NCBI GenBank assembly: GCA_034429675.1
Contig: DAOUFX010000159.1
Coordinates: 1-24,850, forward strand
Reading direction: 5' to 3'
Length of the DNA: 24,850 bases
DNA from: JAKQHY01 sp034429675
GTDB lineage: Bacteria > Chloroflexota > Anaerolineae > B4-G1 > SLSP01
Both the position numbers and the translations under genes were made by a program. Shown here in pieces: positions 6,413-14,946 of the stretch (positions are counted from its first letter, which is position 1; each line of letters begins with the position of its first letter). A model generated the notes under the pieces. The model had not been told where the DNA came from and searched no databases. It was given only the letters and a program-made list of their open reading frames with translations.

Positions 6413-9400
6413 TCACGGCTCCAACGGCAACACATACAACAACGCACCGTCACTGCGTCCCCACACCTCCGGGAAATACATCTCGCGAAGCGTCGCAGGG
6501 ATCGCCCGATAAGCTCCGGGAACGGCAGCCCGCAATACGTAAGTCACCTGATAAGTGCCGGCATCCAGTTCAGAAACAAAAAACGCAGCATGATCAGCGT
6601 GCAACTCGCGGCGTTCAAAAGGATCACGCCACCAGCTGGAAAAAACAGAAAGCTTGGACAGACTGGGATCCCCGGTTTCAGGGCTCTGCGATCCGCCGGA
6701 CAACGCCGCGTTGACCGGCGCAAAACCCGCCGGATATGGATCCGCCAGCAAAACAAACGCGCGCTTTTGCGGCGCAACCAGAGTCAATCGCACCTGCACC
6801 AGTTCCCCGACGCGCACTTGCTGCACAGGCACACACAAAGCGGGATCGGCAGGCGCCTTTCCCACCGCGCAATACTCGCGACGTAGCATCATCCCGCGAC
6901 TTTCAGCCGTCAACTCCGACGCAATCCGAATCGGGGATACATAAGCGTCATAATACAAGGTTCCCGCCCCCGAGGTGCGCGAGATTTCGAGGATATTGGC
7001 AAGATTGCGCTGCAACGAAACGACGCCGCCGGGCTGCACTCCCGCCTGGAATTGCCAGACTTGAGCGCCGGCAACGCCGTTATACAGAGACGCGCCATTC
7101 AACGAGATTCCCCAGGAGTAGTCGGGGTAAGACTCATCACTGGCGGCCATATAATCGGCAAGCGCCATCACCGACCAGGAAGTCTCATACGCCGTCGCCC
7201 AACCATCCGCCCGACGCGCTGCCAGCAACCAATTCAACGCCTGCGGCAACATCGGATCGTCCGGAGCAAAACGCGCCATCGCATCAACGACCAATGCCGT
7301 CACCTGAGTCTTGGTACCCCAAGTCGCCGAGGTCGCAATCTCCCAGTGCGCTCCGGTTGCCGTCAACTCGGCTTCGTCGGCAAAAGAAGAAAACAACGAT
7401 TTCAGACGGGTATCCGAAGAGTCTACCACCCCTAATGCCAGGGCCAGGTAAGCGCGTCCGGCAGAGTCCAAGCGATCACGAACAGTATAAAGCGCCGAGC
7501 CGGCGCCTGTGGGCCAGGCATACTCCGCCTCAGAAAGCACATAGAGTATAAAAGCATCCTGAGAACCGGCCGTCCCGCCTTGCAGATCGGTTTCCAATGT
7601 CGCATAAAGGTAAGCCAATGCGCGCTCCAGGACATCCTCACGCACTGCAAACCCCGCCTGTTGCGCGCGAGCCAACCCCAATGTGACGTAAGCGGTCAGG
7701 TGCACCATGCTTACGTCTTGCCGCCAGCCCCAACCACCATCCGTGTTCTGGCGCAAATAAAGCAGATCGCGCGAATTTGCCACAGCCACATGCAAGCGCG
7801 ATGCAAGCGTCGAAGTCTCCGCTCCCTGACTTTGAAGCGCCCGGTAAACCGTCAAGGCAGGCAAGAAACGCCCCACAAGAACGTCGTTGGTGTCGTAGGG
7901 ATAACGCGCAAGAAATGCCAATCCGTCGGACAGCACCGTGGACAGAGCAACGTCTACACGCACATCCAACGTGCTTGCGTCTCCGGCTGTAGTTGGGAGC
8001 GACACCGTTTCTATGCGGACGCCGGCCTCCGTCAGCATCCCCGCAATCTCCATCACATCCGGCGCCTCATACCGGTAGACCGGAATTCCAGCGGCGTTTC
8101 CACCCACCGTAGCCCGCGCCACATCCTGGTAGCTTCCTCCCTGGGCCGAAAAAGTGAGCGGAACCAATTGCACGCCACTCTGTGGCAATACCAAAGTCCA
8201 CGCGACCTGCACACTTCTTCCGGCGGAAATCGCCACCATACGCTCCGCCGAGTCCTCCACCGCGGCTAACCCGGGGTCCACCGACACCGTCACATTGAGA
8301 TCACTGTCGGTAGTGTTATACACCATCGCCGCGATCTGCGCTCGGTCTCCGGCTACGAAGAACTGCGGCGTGATAGGACGTATCACCAGAGGCTTGGTTA
8401 CACGCAACTCGACGCTGTTCTCGCCCACAAGCGTATCCGCCGTGATCGCCTGAGCGTTCACCACCCAGGTTGTCAACGGATCCGGGACTTCCAGGGATAT
8501 TTGAGCTTCGCCCTCTTCGCCGGTCCGCAGTCTTGCTTCCCACAGCGCCGAATCGGGGAACTCTTCGCGCAAAGGCGCCCCACCCACCGTGGCCTCAGCC
8601 GCGTCGGCTAACGATTCCGGTGAATACAAATCAAATTGCCGCACCGCCTCCGCCGCCAAATCGGATGCGTAGCCCTCCAAACGGCTCAAAAGCACCAACA
8701 ACGAATCCCCCGACACCACTCGCAGAGGCCGATACCCATAGAACGCATCAATCGTTGAGGGGGGAGAAGTGCGGCGCAACATCAATACAGCCTTATCCAC
8801 AACCGAGAGACCGACTTCAGCATCCACCGGGTTTCCTTTGACATCCAGGGTACGCACCAACAAAGACATCGTCTCGCCAGGTGCATAGAACGGTTTATCT
8901 GGAATCAAATCAACGGTCAAGACTTGATCGGCAAGAGCGACAGACAGCGCGACATAGCCGGCACGAACATCCGGGACAGGATGTTCCGCGTCCATCGCGC
9001 GAATGAGCACAAACGAGACATAGACGTTGGGCGCATAGCCATCCTTGATTGGCAATTCAATCATTGGATTGGGCGTATCAAACGTAAACTGCTCGACATC
9101 CAACACGCCATCGCACTCCACCGTCATCAACACCTGGTAAGCGCCATCAAAAGGCGTGGGCAAAAGAATATGGGCGGTGTCGCCAACCTCATACGCGACA
9201 GCGTCGGCAACGGGCGTAATCCGGCCGGAAGTCGTCGGCCAAAGCATACCGTCGGCGCCGCCCGCCCAAACGAAAGCCTCAGTGCGCACCAGGGCGCCGC
9301 CCTCATCCAATGACTCGGCGGCGAGCACATAGGCTCCCCCAGCCGCAAGAGTAAAGTCGGCGGCGGCCTGCCCGGCGGCATCCGTAGTGACCGTGGCGGT

Positions 9401-12349
9401 AGACACTGCCGTGTCGCTATACACCCAACCGGAAGACGCCAGGGCGGGCTCAGAGGACTGCCGGTACCAGTTTCGCGCAGTAAGCGTCAATGTGACCTCG
9501 CGATCGGCAACCGGCAATTCGGTCCAGTCAGAGGCCGAAACCGTTGCCACCGTCTTGTCACCGGGGCGCAGCACCTGCCGATCGGGCCGGACCTTCAGAT
9601 AGAAATTCGCCGGGTGAACCCTCACCTCGCCTCGCCCGCTGATGGGAAAACCGCTATCGTCCAGCATCGTCACCTCCACAATCCAGCGCTGTGGAGGCGT
9701 AGCGGTTTTAGCCGCCAACAGACTCAACTCGGATGGCAGTTCAATGAGGAATTTCCCCGCTATGTCGGTCGCGCCTTTTCCGGAAGCAATCACACGGCCA
9801 GAACCTCCCACAAAACCCGCCGTATCGCGCATCCCATCGTCGGGTTCAGCCCGCACCGTCCATGAAAGCGACGCCTGTCTCAGCGGCCCGCCCAACAGAT
9901 ACGTGGCTTGCACGGACACCCGCACAGCAGCGCCGCTAAGCACCCCGGCAAACTCAGGCGTAACCGCCACCTCAAATTCCGGTTTGCGATAAGCTACCAC
10001 CGAAAAATCTGCGTTCCAACCCGGTAAAGACACCCTATCGCGCAGCGCAACTGCCAGACGATATTGTCCCAACAAAGCCGTAGATGGCAGTTGAATAAAC
10101 CCATCAAAAGCGCCCATCTCGGACAACGTCAAGGTGTCGGAATAGACCACATTCGACAGTGAATCCCGTAAAGTCAGGAACACCGTCGTATTCGCCGCAG
10201 ACAACGCATAGCCGTCTTCCTTCTTCTGACGAATAACCCCGCGGAAATAGACACTTTGCCCGGGACGATAGACAGGGCGGTCAGTGTAGACAAACAGATC
10301 AGACTGCGAGAAAGGACCGGTGTCAAGCGCAATGTCAAACGCCTGAGGTGTGACGTCGCTTTGCCAATTGATCATCGCAACGCCAAATCCAGGCGCACCG
10401 GGACTTCCCACGATCGCCGCAACATTCTGCCAGAGGTTTTCCCGAGGACTGATGGGAATGCGCGCCAATCCGTCCGTATCGGTAGTTCCGGCAGCGATCA
10501 ACAACCCCTCTCGATCCACCAAACGCACGGCAGTGCGGCTGATGGGGGCGCCGCTGCGCAAGTCCGTAACCCAGGCCAGAGCCTCTTTTTCCGCCAGCTT
10601 CAAAGTGATATGGTCATTAACCACGGCCAAGTTGATACCATGCCGTCCCCATCGCGTATCCCATTCCAGGCGATAGTAACCGGGATCCAACGGCCCACCC
10701 CGGCGGGTCAAACTCACCGCGGCGACAGTGGTCTCATTAGCCGGCGCGTCCAGACTTTCATCCCAATCGCGCAATGACTCCGCATTTTCAGGGCGTGCCC
10801 CTCCCTGGACAAACTCAGCCTCGGTCAAAGAGAACAAAGAGAGAGCCAACGCATTCTGATTCCGTACCAGAAAATAAAACTGAGGCGATTCAACAGCGTC
10901 CAACGTCGCAGCGTCAAAAGCCGCCATCGGCGCAACCAACGACTCCAAATTCCCCGTCGTGAAACATGCCGAACCCTCTTCCGTCAACTGATTTCCATAA
11001 ACATCGGCAATGCCTGGGAGCACCGTGACGCAATACTGAGCACGCGGCTGCCTGCCCCAGGAAAGATGGTAGACGTGGGTAGTCGCATCGAAATACTGAT
11101 AAAGGCCATCGGGTGCCGGGTCAATGCGAATATGGTCCGGCAGAGTTTGCGGATCAATCATCCCGCCCAGGAAGATCCGCACAGGCTCGTAGAGCGAGGC
11201 GCTCACAGCGCCATCGTCGGGAAAGAAACCCAATACCCCAGGGGCAGGGACCGTTTCAAATGACCATGCCTGAGGATTGCGCAACGGGGCGCTCGACACC
11301 GCGCGGGCGCGCTCCCCCACACGCGCGCTATACCGCATGCTCAAAGTCAATGGCTGCGTGGGAGTGAAAACCAGGACGGCGCCGGCGTCTTCCCAGGTCA
11401 CCAAACCGGGTACGATGGCGCCATCGGCGCCCCGAAGACTAAACACGCTGGCCGTGACTTCCTCATCCATTGGCGTATTAAAGGCAACCCGGATGCCAGC
11501 ATCCAGCGGGACATCCTTCTGCCCAGACTCCGGCTGCTTGCTCTGAATCGCCGGCGTCGCAGTAGTGAACGACCAACTATAAGGAGACGCCAGATTTCCG
11601 GCGATGCCCTTAAAATCAGTTCCTAACGTCACCGAATACATGATGCCGGCGGCCCAACCACTCAACGGAGTATAACGATACAAAGATGTATTGACCCACA
11701 ATCCATCACCGATCGCCGCAGGCGAAAATGCCAGAGGCAAAACCGGGCAGTCGGCTTTGGCTGCCTGGCCTGCACAATTCGAGGGAACCACAGGTTGGTT
11801 GAAGGCGATCAGCACCGGAGCATCTGTGCGCATATCGAGACTACCATTGCTCGGACTGACACGAGTCACCGTAATGGGCGGAATTATCGAGAAGGCAAAG
11901 GCCAGCTCGGTTGCGAGCGGCAGACCCTCAAGAGATCGCGCCTCGGGGCCGACAGAAACGCGATAACGTGTTTCCGCAGCCAATGCCCTTGGACGCAGCA
12001 AAATCGTCGCATCATCTTGCCAGATCAAGTCGCCTTCAACGGCAGGGAAAACATGAAGGGAGCTTTCAACGCTACCCCGATCCATGGATTGGTCAAAACG
12101 CACTACAATATCTGTGGTGGACAATGCCAGCTCGCCGGTCCGCGGCGTATGCTCGACAACAACCGGCGCGTAAGGGCCCTCCGGCAGAACCGTCGCAGGG
12201 GGTGCAGACTCCGACGTTGCCGTGGGCATAGGGGACGCCGTAGGTCTGAATGAGGGCAACCCAAACGGCAAGGCATCACAACCAACTGCCAACACCATCA
12301 CAAGAATGAGAACTACTCCTGACAATGCACGCACGACAGATTTGTGCAT
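6413..12349 (-). CDS. Alpha-2-macroglobulin family lipoprotein (YfaS-like, no thioester)
   Basis: This is a 1978-aa surface lipoprotein. A signal peptide with hydrophobic core (11-22) ends in LAVGC, lipidated at C24, followed by a Pro/Thr/Ser-rich tether. About four Ig-like Big_5 repeats follow (roughly 60-470), then macroglobulin domains (VYTDRPVYRPGQ near 685; YRKPEFEV near 785), the central A2M segment (ALWEARLRTGEEGEAQISLEVPDPLTTWVV near 1268), an alpha-toroid domain (about 1470-1735) and the C-terminal bait-receptor-like domain (GTYQVTYVLRAAVPG, MYFPEVWGRS). Where family members carry CxEQ after YPYG, this one reads YPYDTNDVLVGRF (DTND at 7883-7894), so it cannot form the thioester. Bacterial relatives are thought to trap proteases. 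The ATG at 12349 is chosen because AGGGGG precedes it and it lies 17 bp after the hsp20 stop; a longer frame reaches 12418 but overlaps hsp20 and buries the signal peptide. Confidence 0.93.
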   Translation of the reverse strand: MHKSVVRALSGVVLILVMVLAVGCDALPFGLPSFRPTASPMPTATSESAPPATVLPEGPYAPVVVEHTPRTGELALSTTDIVVRFDQSMDRGSVESSLHVFPAVEGDLIWQDDATILLRPRALAAETRYRVSVGPEARSLEGLPLATELAFAFSIIPPITVTRVSPSNGSLDMRTDAPVLIAFNQPVVPSNCAGQAAKADCPVLPLAFSPAAIGDGLWVNTSLYRYTPLSGWAAGIMYSVTLGTDFKGIAGNLASPYSWSFTTATPAIQSKQPESGQKDVPLDAGIRVAFNTPMDEEVTASVFSLRGADGAIVPGLVTWEDAGAVLVFTPTQPLTLSMRYSARVGERARAVSSAPLRNPQAWSFETVPAPGVLGFFPDDGAVSASLYEPVRIFLGGMIDPQTLPDHIRIDPAPDGLYQYFDATTHVYHLSWGRQPRAQYCVTVLPGIADVYGNQLTEEGSACFTTGNLESLVAPMAAFDAATLDAVESPQFYFLVRNQNALALSLFSLTEAEFVQGGARPENAESLRDWDESLDAPANETTVAAVSLTRRGGPLDPGYYRLEWDTRWGRHGINLAVVNDHITLKLAEKEALAWVTDLRSGAPISRTAVRLVDREGLLIAAGTTDTDGLARIPISPRENLWQNVAAIVGSPGAPGFGVAMINWQSDVTPQAFDIALDTGPFSQSDLFVYTDRPVYRPGQSVYFRGVIRQKKEDGYALSAANTTVFLTLRDSLSNVVYSDTLTLSEMGAFDGFIQLPSTALLGQYRLAVALRDRVSLPGWNADFSVVAYRKPEFEVAVTPEFAGVLSGAAVRVSVQATYLLGGPLRQASLSWTVRAEPDDGMRDTAGFVGGSGRVIASGKGATDIAGKFLIELPSELSLLAAKTATPPQRWIVEVTMLDDSGFPISGRGEVRVHPANFYLKVRPDRQVLRPGDKTVATVSASDWTELPVADREVTLTLTARNWYRQSSEPALASSGWVYSDTAVSTATVTTDAAGQAAADFTLAAGGAYVLAAESLDEGGALVRTEAFVWAGGADGMLWPTTSGRITPVADAVAYEVGDTAHILLPTPFDGAYQVLMTVECDGVLDVEQFTFDTPNPMIELPIKDGYAPNVYVSFVLIRAMDAEHPVPDVRAGYVALSVALADQVLTVDLIPDKPFYAPGETMSLLVRTLDVKGNPVDAEVGLSVVDKAVLMLRRTSPPSTIDAFYGYRPLRVVSGDSLLVLLSRLEGYASDLAAEAVRQFDLYSPESLADAAEATVGGAPLREEFPDSALWEARLRTGEEGEAQISLEVPDPLTTWVVNAQAITADTLVGENSVELRVTKPLVIRPITPQFFVAGDRAQIAAMVYNTTDSDLNVTVSVDPGLAAVEDSAERMVAISAGRSVQVAWTLVLPQSGVQLVPLTFSAQGGSYQDVARATVGGNAAGIPVYRYEAPDVMEIAGMLTEAGVRIETVSLPTTAGDASTLDVRVDVALSTVLSDGLAFLARYPYDTNDVLVGRFLPALTVYRALQSQGAETSTLASRLHVAVANSRDLLYLRQNTDGGWGWRQDVSMVHLTAYVTLGLARAQQAGFAVREDVLERALAYLYATLETDLQGGTAGSQDAFILYVLSEAEYAWPTGAGSALYTVRDRLDSAGRAYLALALGVVDSSDTRLKSLFSSFADEAELTATGAHWEIATSATWGTKTQVTALVVDAMARFAPDDPMLPQALNWLLAARRADGWATAYETSWSVMALADYMAASDESYPDYSWGISLNGASLYNGVAGAQVWQFQAGVQPGGVVSLQRNLANILEISRTSGAGTLYYDAYVSPIRIASELTAESRGMMLRREYCAVGKAPADPALCVPVQQVRVGELVQVRLTLVAPQKRAFVLLADPYPAGFAPVNAALSGGSQSPETGDPSLSKLSVFSSWWRDPFERRELHADHAAFFVSELDAGTYQVTYVLRAAVPGAYRAIPATLREMYFPEVWGRSDGALLYVLPLEP

Positions 12350-12366
12350 AGAACACCCCCTAGAAT

Positions 12367-12786
12367 TTAAGACTTGCCCTTTGGAAAAACTACCAACAGA
12401 AGACCGTTTTCGACCCAAGCATCGGCCCGAGTTGCATCCACCGGGACATTTAGCCTTAGCGTGCGGGAGAAACGTCCTCGCGGCTGCTCCTGAAGCATAT
12501 AACGCACATTGCGCGGCGAAGGCTTTGTTGTTCCCGTTATCACCAACTCGTTATCGGCATAAGCAATTTCAAGATCACCCGACGAAAGCCCCGGAACGGG
12601 AGCCTGTATCACCACTTCCTCCAACGTCACATAAACATCCACGGCTAAACAGAAATCCACTCCCTCGACATATCCCAGGGCGCGATCCACATATCGAGGA
12701 ATACGTTGAGAGAAAAGCGCCAAACGTTGCGTGATATTTCCAAGCAACGAACGAGAGCCTGAGGATTTTACTTTCAAATGTTGCAT
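12367..12786 (-). CDS. Small heat-shock protein, Hsp20/alpha-crystallin family
   Basis: This 139-aa protein has an alpha-crystallin domain at about residues 45-137. It shows the strand pattern CLAVDVYVTLEEVVIQAPVPGLSSGDLEIAYADNELVITG and the closing ENGLLLVVFPK, which corresponds to the family's A-x-x-x-n-GvL motif. Members are ATP-independent holdases. The N-terminal arm (1-45) is basic and poorly conserved, as is usual. AGGA 8 bases upstream of the ATG supports the start. The gene is 17 bp before the macroglobulin lipoprotein gene. It is separated from the upstream GTPase gene by 75 bp containing a terminator-like hairpin. No CIRCE element is visible, so HrcA control is not supported. Confidence 0.85.
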   Translation of the reverse strand: MQHLKVKSSGSRSLLGNITQRLALFSQRIPRYVDRALGYVEGVDFCLAVDVYVTLEEVVIQAPVPGLSSGDLEIAYADNELVITGTTKPSPRNVRYMLQEQPRGRFSRTLRLNVPVDATRADAWVENGLLLVVFPKGKS

Positions 12787-12802
12787 ATCACAAATCCTAT
12801 CT

Positions 12803-12835
12803 TAACAAAACTCTCTCGTTATTCCAACGAGAGAG
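12803..12835 (-). terminator. Terminator-like hairpin between GTPase and hsp20 genes
   Basis: A perfect 10-bp stem (CTCTCTCGTT at 12811-12820, AACGAGAGAG at 12826-12835, 5-base loop) is followed on the minus strand by TTTTGTT. It could end the signalling operon or act as a partial attenuator. It lies within the 50 bp upstream of hsp20, so a role in hsp20 mRNA control is also possible. Confidence 0.6.
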
Positions 12836-12861
12836 TTCAAAGCGTCACGCCATCGCACAGC

Positions 12862-13380
12862 CTACGCTAACATCTGCTGAATGCGCTCTAAAACCTTTTT
12901 TACGGATGCTTTATCAGGAGCCACACACGGAACGACCTCCACAGTGTCAGGCAAATTCAACAAACGCTGAATCTCATCGGGCGCCAATGCCGAACTCAAA
13001 TCCTGCTTGTTGGCAACCACAATATGAGGAACGTTAGCCCGCTTACGGAAAAGCCGAACAATCTGCATAGCATCCATCAGACTGGTGCGATTAGTGCTAT
13101 CCACCATCAAAACAAATGCGTCCATCTCCCGGCTCAGAATCGGCCACATAAACTCAAAACGCGCCTGTCCAGGAGTGCCATAAAGGTGAAACACAGAGTC
13201 CCCTAACCGCCTCTGTCCATAATCCATTGCCACGGTGGTTTCCTGTTTGGTGCCCTGAGCAACGCCAGCTTCAGTAATACGCCGCTCGGTTGTTACGATG
13301 TCAATATCGCTGGCGGTGCGAATAAACTGAGTCTTCCCGGCGCTAAAAGGACCGGTCACGACCACTTTATAAGTTTTCAT
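12862..13380 (-). CDS. Small Ras-like GTPase (MglA/Arf-like bacterial family)
   Basis: This 172-aa protein is a single P-loop GTPase domain. G1 is GPFSAGKT (10-17), the switch I threonine is probably in QETTVAMDYG (46-55), G3 is YGTPGQ (67-72) without the canonical aspartate, G4 is NKQD (124-127), and the G5 region is VPCVA. The YGTPGQ form is usual in the bacterial MglA/CvnD-like group, which controls polarity or signalling together with a roadblock-domain partner. No roadblock protein occurs in this window. AGGAGG five bases before the ATG gives a firm start. It begins 15 bp after the response-regulator stop, which indicates one transcript. Its regulator and effector are unknown; position in the kinase/phosphatase operon suggests it is part of that switch. 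Confidence 0.88.
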   Translation of the reverse strand: MKTYKVVVTGPFSAGKTQFIRTASDIDIVTTERRITEAGVAQGTKQETTVAMDYGQRRLGDSVFHLYGTPGQARFEFMWPILSREMDAFVLMVDSTNRTSLMDAMQIVRLFRKRANVPHIVVANKQDLSSALAPDEIQRLLNLPDTVEVVPCVAPDKASVKKVLERIQQMLA

Positions 13381-13395
13381 CGGTTCCTCCTGGTC

Positions 13396-14133
13396 TCATC
13401 CTGTTGCTTGGGGGTGACGGAAGTCCACAAAACGATACCCCATTCCTCTCTCGGTAAAAATGTAACGTGGATTCGACAAATCAGGCTCAATTTTTTTTCT
13501 TAAGTAATTGATATACAGACGCAGATAAGAAACTGCGTCTTGATATTCATATCCCCACACTTTCGACAACAACGTTCCATGAGGGACTGTCCACCCGGCA
13601 TTTTCAATCAAATGGCGTAAAAGCCGAAATTCGGTTGGGCGCAATTTAATACTCTCGCCGCGAGCAATAACTTCGGCCTTATTAAAGTCTACGCTTAGAT
13701 ATTCATCAATCCGCAAAACAGAGGACTCCGACAAAGCTACTGGCTGTGTCCGTCGCAAAACTGCTCTCACCCGGCTGACCAATTCCCGTGGGCTGAAAGG
13801 TTTCGTCACGTAATCATCCGCACCCAGATTCAGCCCCTGCACTTTGTCCTCTTCCGAATTACGAACGGTCAGCATAATCACCGGCGCACTGGAAATCTCA
13901 CGGATCATGCGCAAAGTCTCAAAACCGTCCATTTCCGGCATCATCACGTCCAAAAGGACAATATCCGGCATTTTCTCGCGGACCCGGTCTAACGCGACCA
14001 GACCATTGGCAGCTTCAATCACACGGAAACCTTCCATTTCCAGATTGATACGAACAAAACGAATAATACGCGGCTCGTCGTCAACGACCAAAACCAGAGG
14101 ATGAGCATCCTCATTCCCGGATGAAGGTAACAA
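13396..14133 (-). CDS. Response regulator, OmpR/PhoB family
   Basis: This 245-aa protein has a receiver domain (about 13-125) and a winged-helix DNA-binding domain (about 140-236). Receiver residues are complete: D18/D19 in VVDDE, phosphoacceptor D62 in LLDVMMPEMDG, T89 in MLTVRN and K111 in VTKPFSPREL. The wing ends in the usual ERGMGYRFV. No histidine kinase adjoins it; the nearest are the Ser/Thr kinase at the head of this operon and the receiver-kinase at 21640. The only in-frame start upstream of the receiver is TTG at 14133, which overlaps the preceding gene by 23 bp and has GGGAG 9 bases before it. Translational coupling is therefore likely. It may be an orphan regulator that controls this operon, which is inference. 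Confidence 0.93.
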   Translation of the reverse strand: MLPSSGNEDAHPLVLVVDDEPRIIRFVRINLEMEGFRVIEAANGLVALDRVREKMPDIVLLDVMMPEMDGFETLRMIREISSAPVIMLTVRNSEEDKVQGLNLGADDYVTKPFSPRELVSRVRAVLRRTQPVALSESSVLRIDEYLSVDFNKAEVIARGESIKLRPTEFRLLRHLIENAGWTVPHGTLLSKVWGYEYQDAVSYLRLYINYLRKKIEPDLSNPRYIFTERGMGYRFVDFRHPQATG

Positions 14134-14353
14134 TCTGCTCTTCTCCCTCTGTCTGCAAGATTTCCATACTCATCACACGATGCCAGGGGTAAATCACCAT
14201 ATTTGTCTCCGGCAACAAATAAGTCACATCGCGACCATCGCGCAAGCGCGGGCTTGTCATAGCAATATACTGGGATTGGGGATCGGGCAATTCATCCACT
14301 TCCCCGACAACTGCATCTTCATTTTCGATGTGCAATAGAATTGTAATTGGCAT
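14111..14353 (-). CDS. Small conserved-looking protein of unknown function
   Basis: This 80-aa protein is not recognised. It is acidic, without signal peptide, membrane segment or cysteines, and looks rich in beta strands (ITILLHIE, DVTYLLPE, NMVIYPWHRV, EQIVTFIR). It carries a compact motif, TSPRLRDGRDVTYL, followed by YPWHR. The ATG at 14353 is preferred because GAGGGAG sits five bases before it; a GTG two codons earlier (14359) is too close to that site. The 3' end overlaps the response-regulator start by 23 bp, which implies tight co-expression. It lies 44 bp after the FHA gene. A scaffold or partner role within the signalling operon is possible but unproven. Confidence 0.7.
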   Translation of the reverse strand: MPITILLHIENEDAVVGEVDELPDPQSQYIAMTSPRLRDGRDVTYLLPETNMVIYPWHRVMSMEILQTEGEEQIVTFIRE

Positions 14354-14397
14354 AACCACTCCCTCAATTCACATATCGTCCGAATTCGAACATGACC

Positions 14398-14931
14398 TTA
14401 CTTTTCGCTTGTGTAGATGCGCACCTTCATACGCATAGTGCCAAACGTCAACGAATCACCATCGCGGAAAGCGTAGGGCAAATAAGGCGTCACACGCTCA
14501 CCATTCAAATAGGTCCAATTTGTGCTATCCAAATCCTCAACAAAACATGTGCCATCTCGAGTGTAGATCCGTGCGTGTCGGCGCGAAACCCCTAACTCAA
14601 GCCCGCCATCGGCTGTCATGTCCAAATCCGGGAATATCCCCTGAGCAGCATCCAGACGCCCAACCAAAATTTCTCGATCTGCCGAGAGCAGCACTTTTCG
14701 TCCGGTGTTTAGCACTTCAACTTCGATATTAATAACGCGATTTTCCGCCTCATCCTCCTGACCTTCCTGACGCGGACGCGCCACCCGCCCATCCTCCTGC
14801 TCAGGAAGCGGTTCTGTTCGCAATGGTCCTCCCGAAGGTAGATAAGTGCCACACTGCACACAAAAAAGTGTCCCAGGCAAGTTTTCAGCGCCACACGATG
14901 GACATATAATTTTGCTTCCCTTCTGAGACAT
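14398..14931 (-). CDS. Zinc-ribbon and FHA domain protein
   Basis: This 177-aa protein starts with a zinc ribbon (C10-x2-C13 and C24-x2-C27), continues with an acidic linker (about 35-65), and ends with an FHA domain (about 68-172). FHA residues that bind phosphothreonine are visible: GR at 91-92, SRRH at 116-119, and STNWTYLNG (136-144) with N138 and N143. FHA domains read phosphothreonine made by PknB-type kinases, so this is the natural reader for the kinase encoded at the head of the operon. GGAGG five bases before the ATG at 14931 fixes the start; a TTG at 14943 would place that site inside the coding region. It follows the J/VWA gene by 15 bp. It may be a kinase substrate itself. Confidence 0.9.
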   Translation of the reverse strand: MSQKGSKIICPSCGAENLPGTLFCVQCGTYLPSGGPLRTEPLPEQEDGRVARPRQEGQEDEAENRVINIEVEVLNTGRKVLLSADREILVGRLDAAQGIFPDLDMTADGGLELGVSRRHARIYTRDGTCFVEDLDSTNWTYLNGERVTPYLPYAFRDGDSLTFGTMRMKVRIYTSEK

Positions 14932-14946
14932 CCTTACCTCCAAAGC

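Noticed and set aside
6736..7551. 271-aa plus-strand frame inside the macroglobulin gene
   Set aside because: It is rich in Arg, Pro, Ser and Thr without recognisable motifs, and lies antisense to a clearly coding frame, as expected from codon bias.
12350..12418. N-terminal extension of the macroglobulin gene by 23 codons
   Set aside because: It would overlap hsp20 and put the lipoprotein signal peptide inside the protein. The ATG at 12349 has a good ribosome-binding site and exposes the signal peptide.
12787..12861. CIRCE element or a TTGGAA-17-TAAGAT promoter for hsp20
   Set aside because: The inverted repeat does not match CIRCE. The candidate promoter would start transcription inside or after the ribosome-binding site, so it could not serve normal translation.
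13396..14133. Pairing the OmpR-type regulator with the receiver-histidine kinase at 21640 as one two-component system
   Set aside because: They are about 7.5 kb apart on opposite strands with separate promoters; nothing in the sequence shows a specific link.
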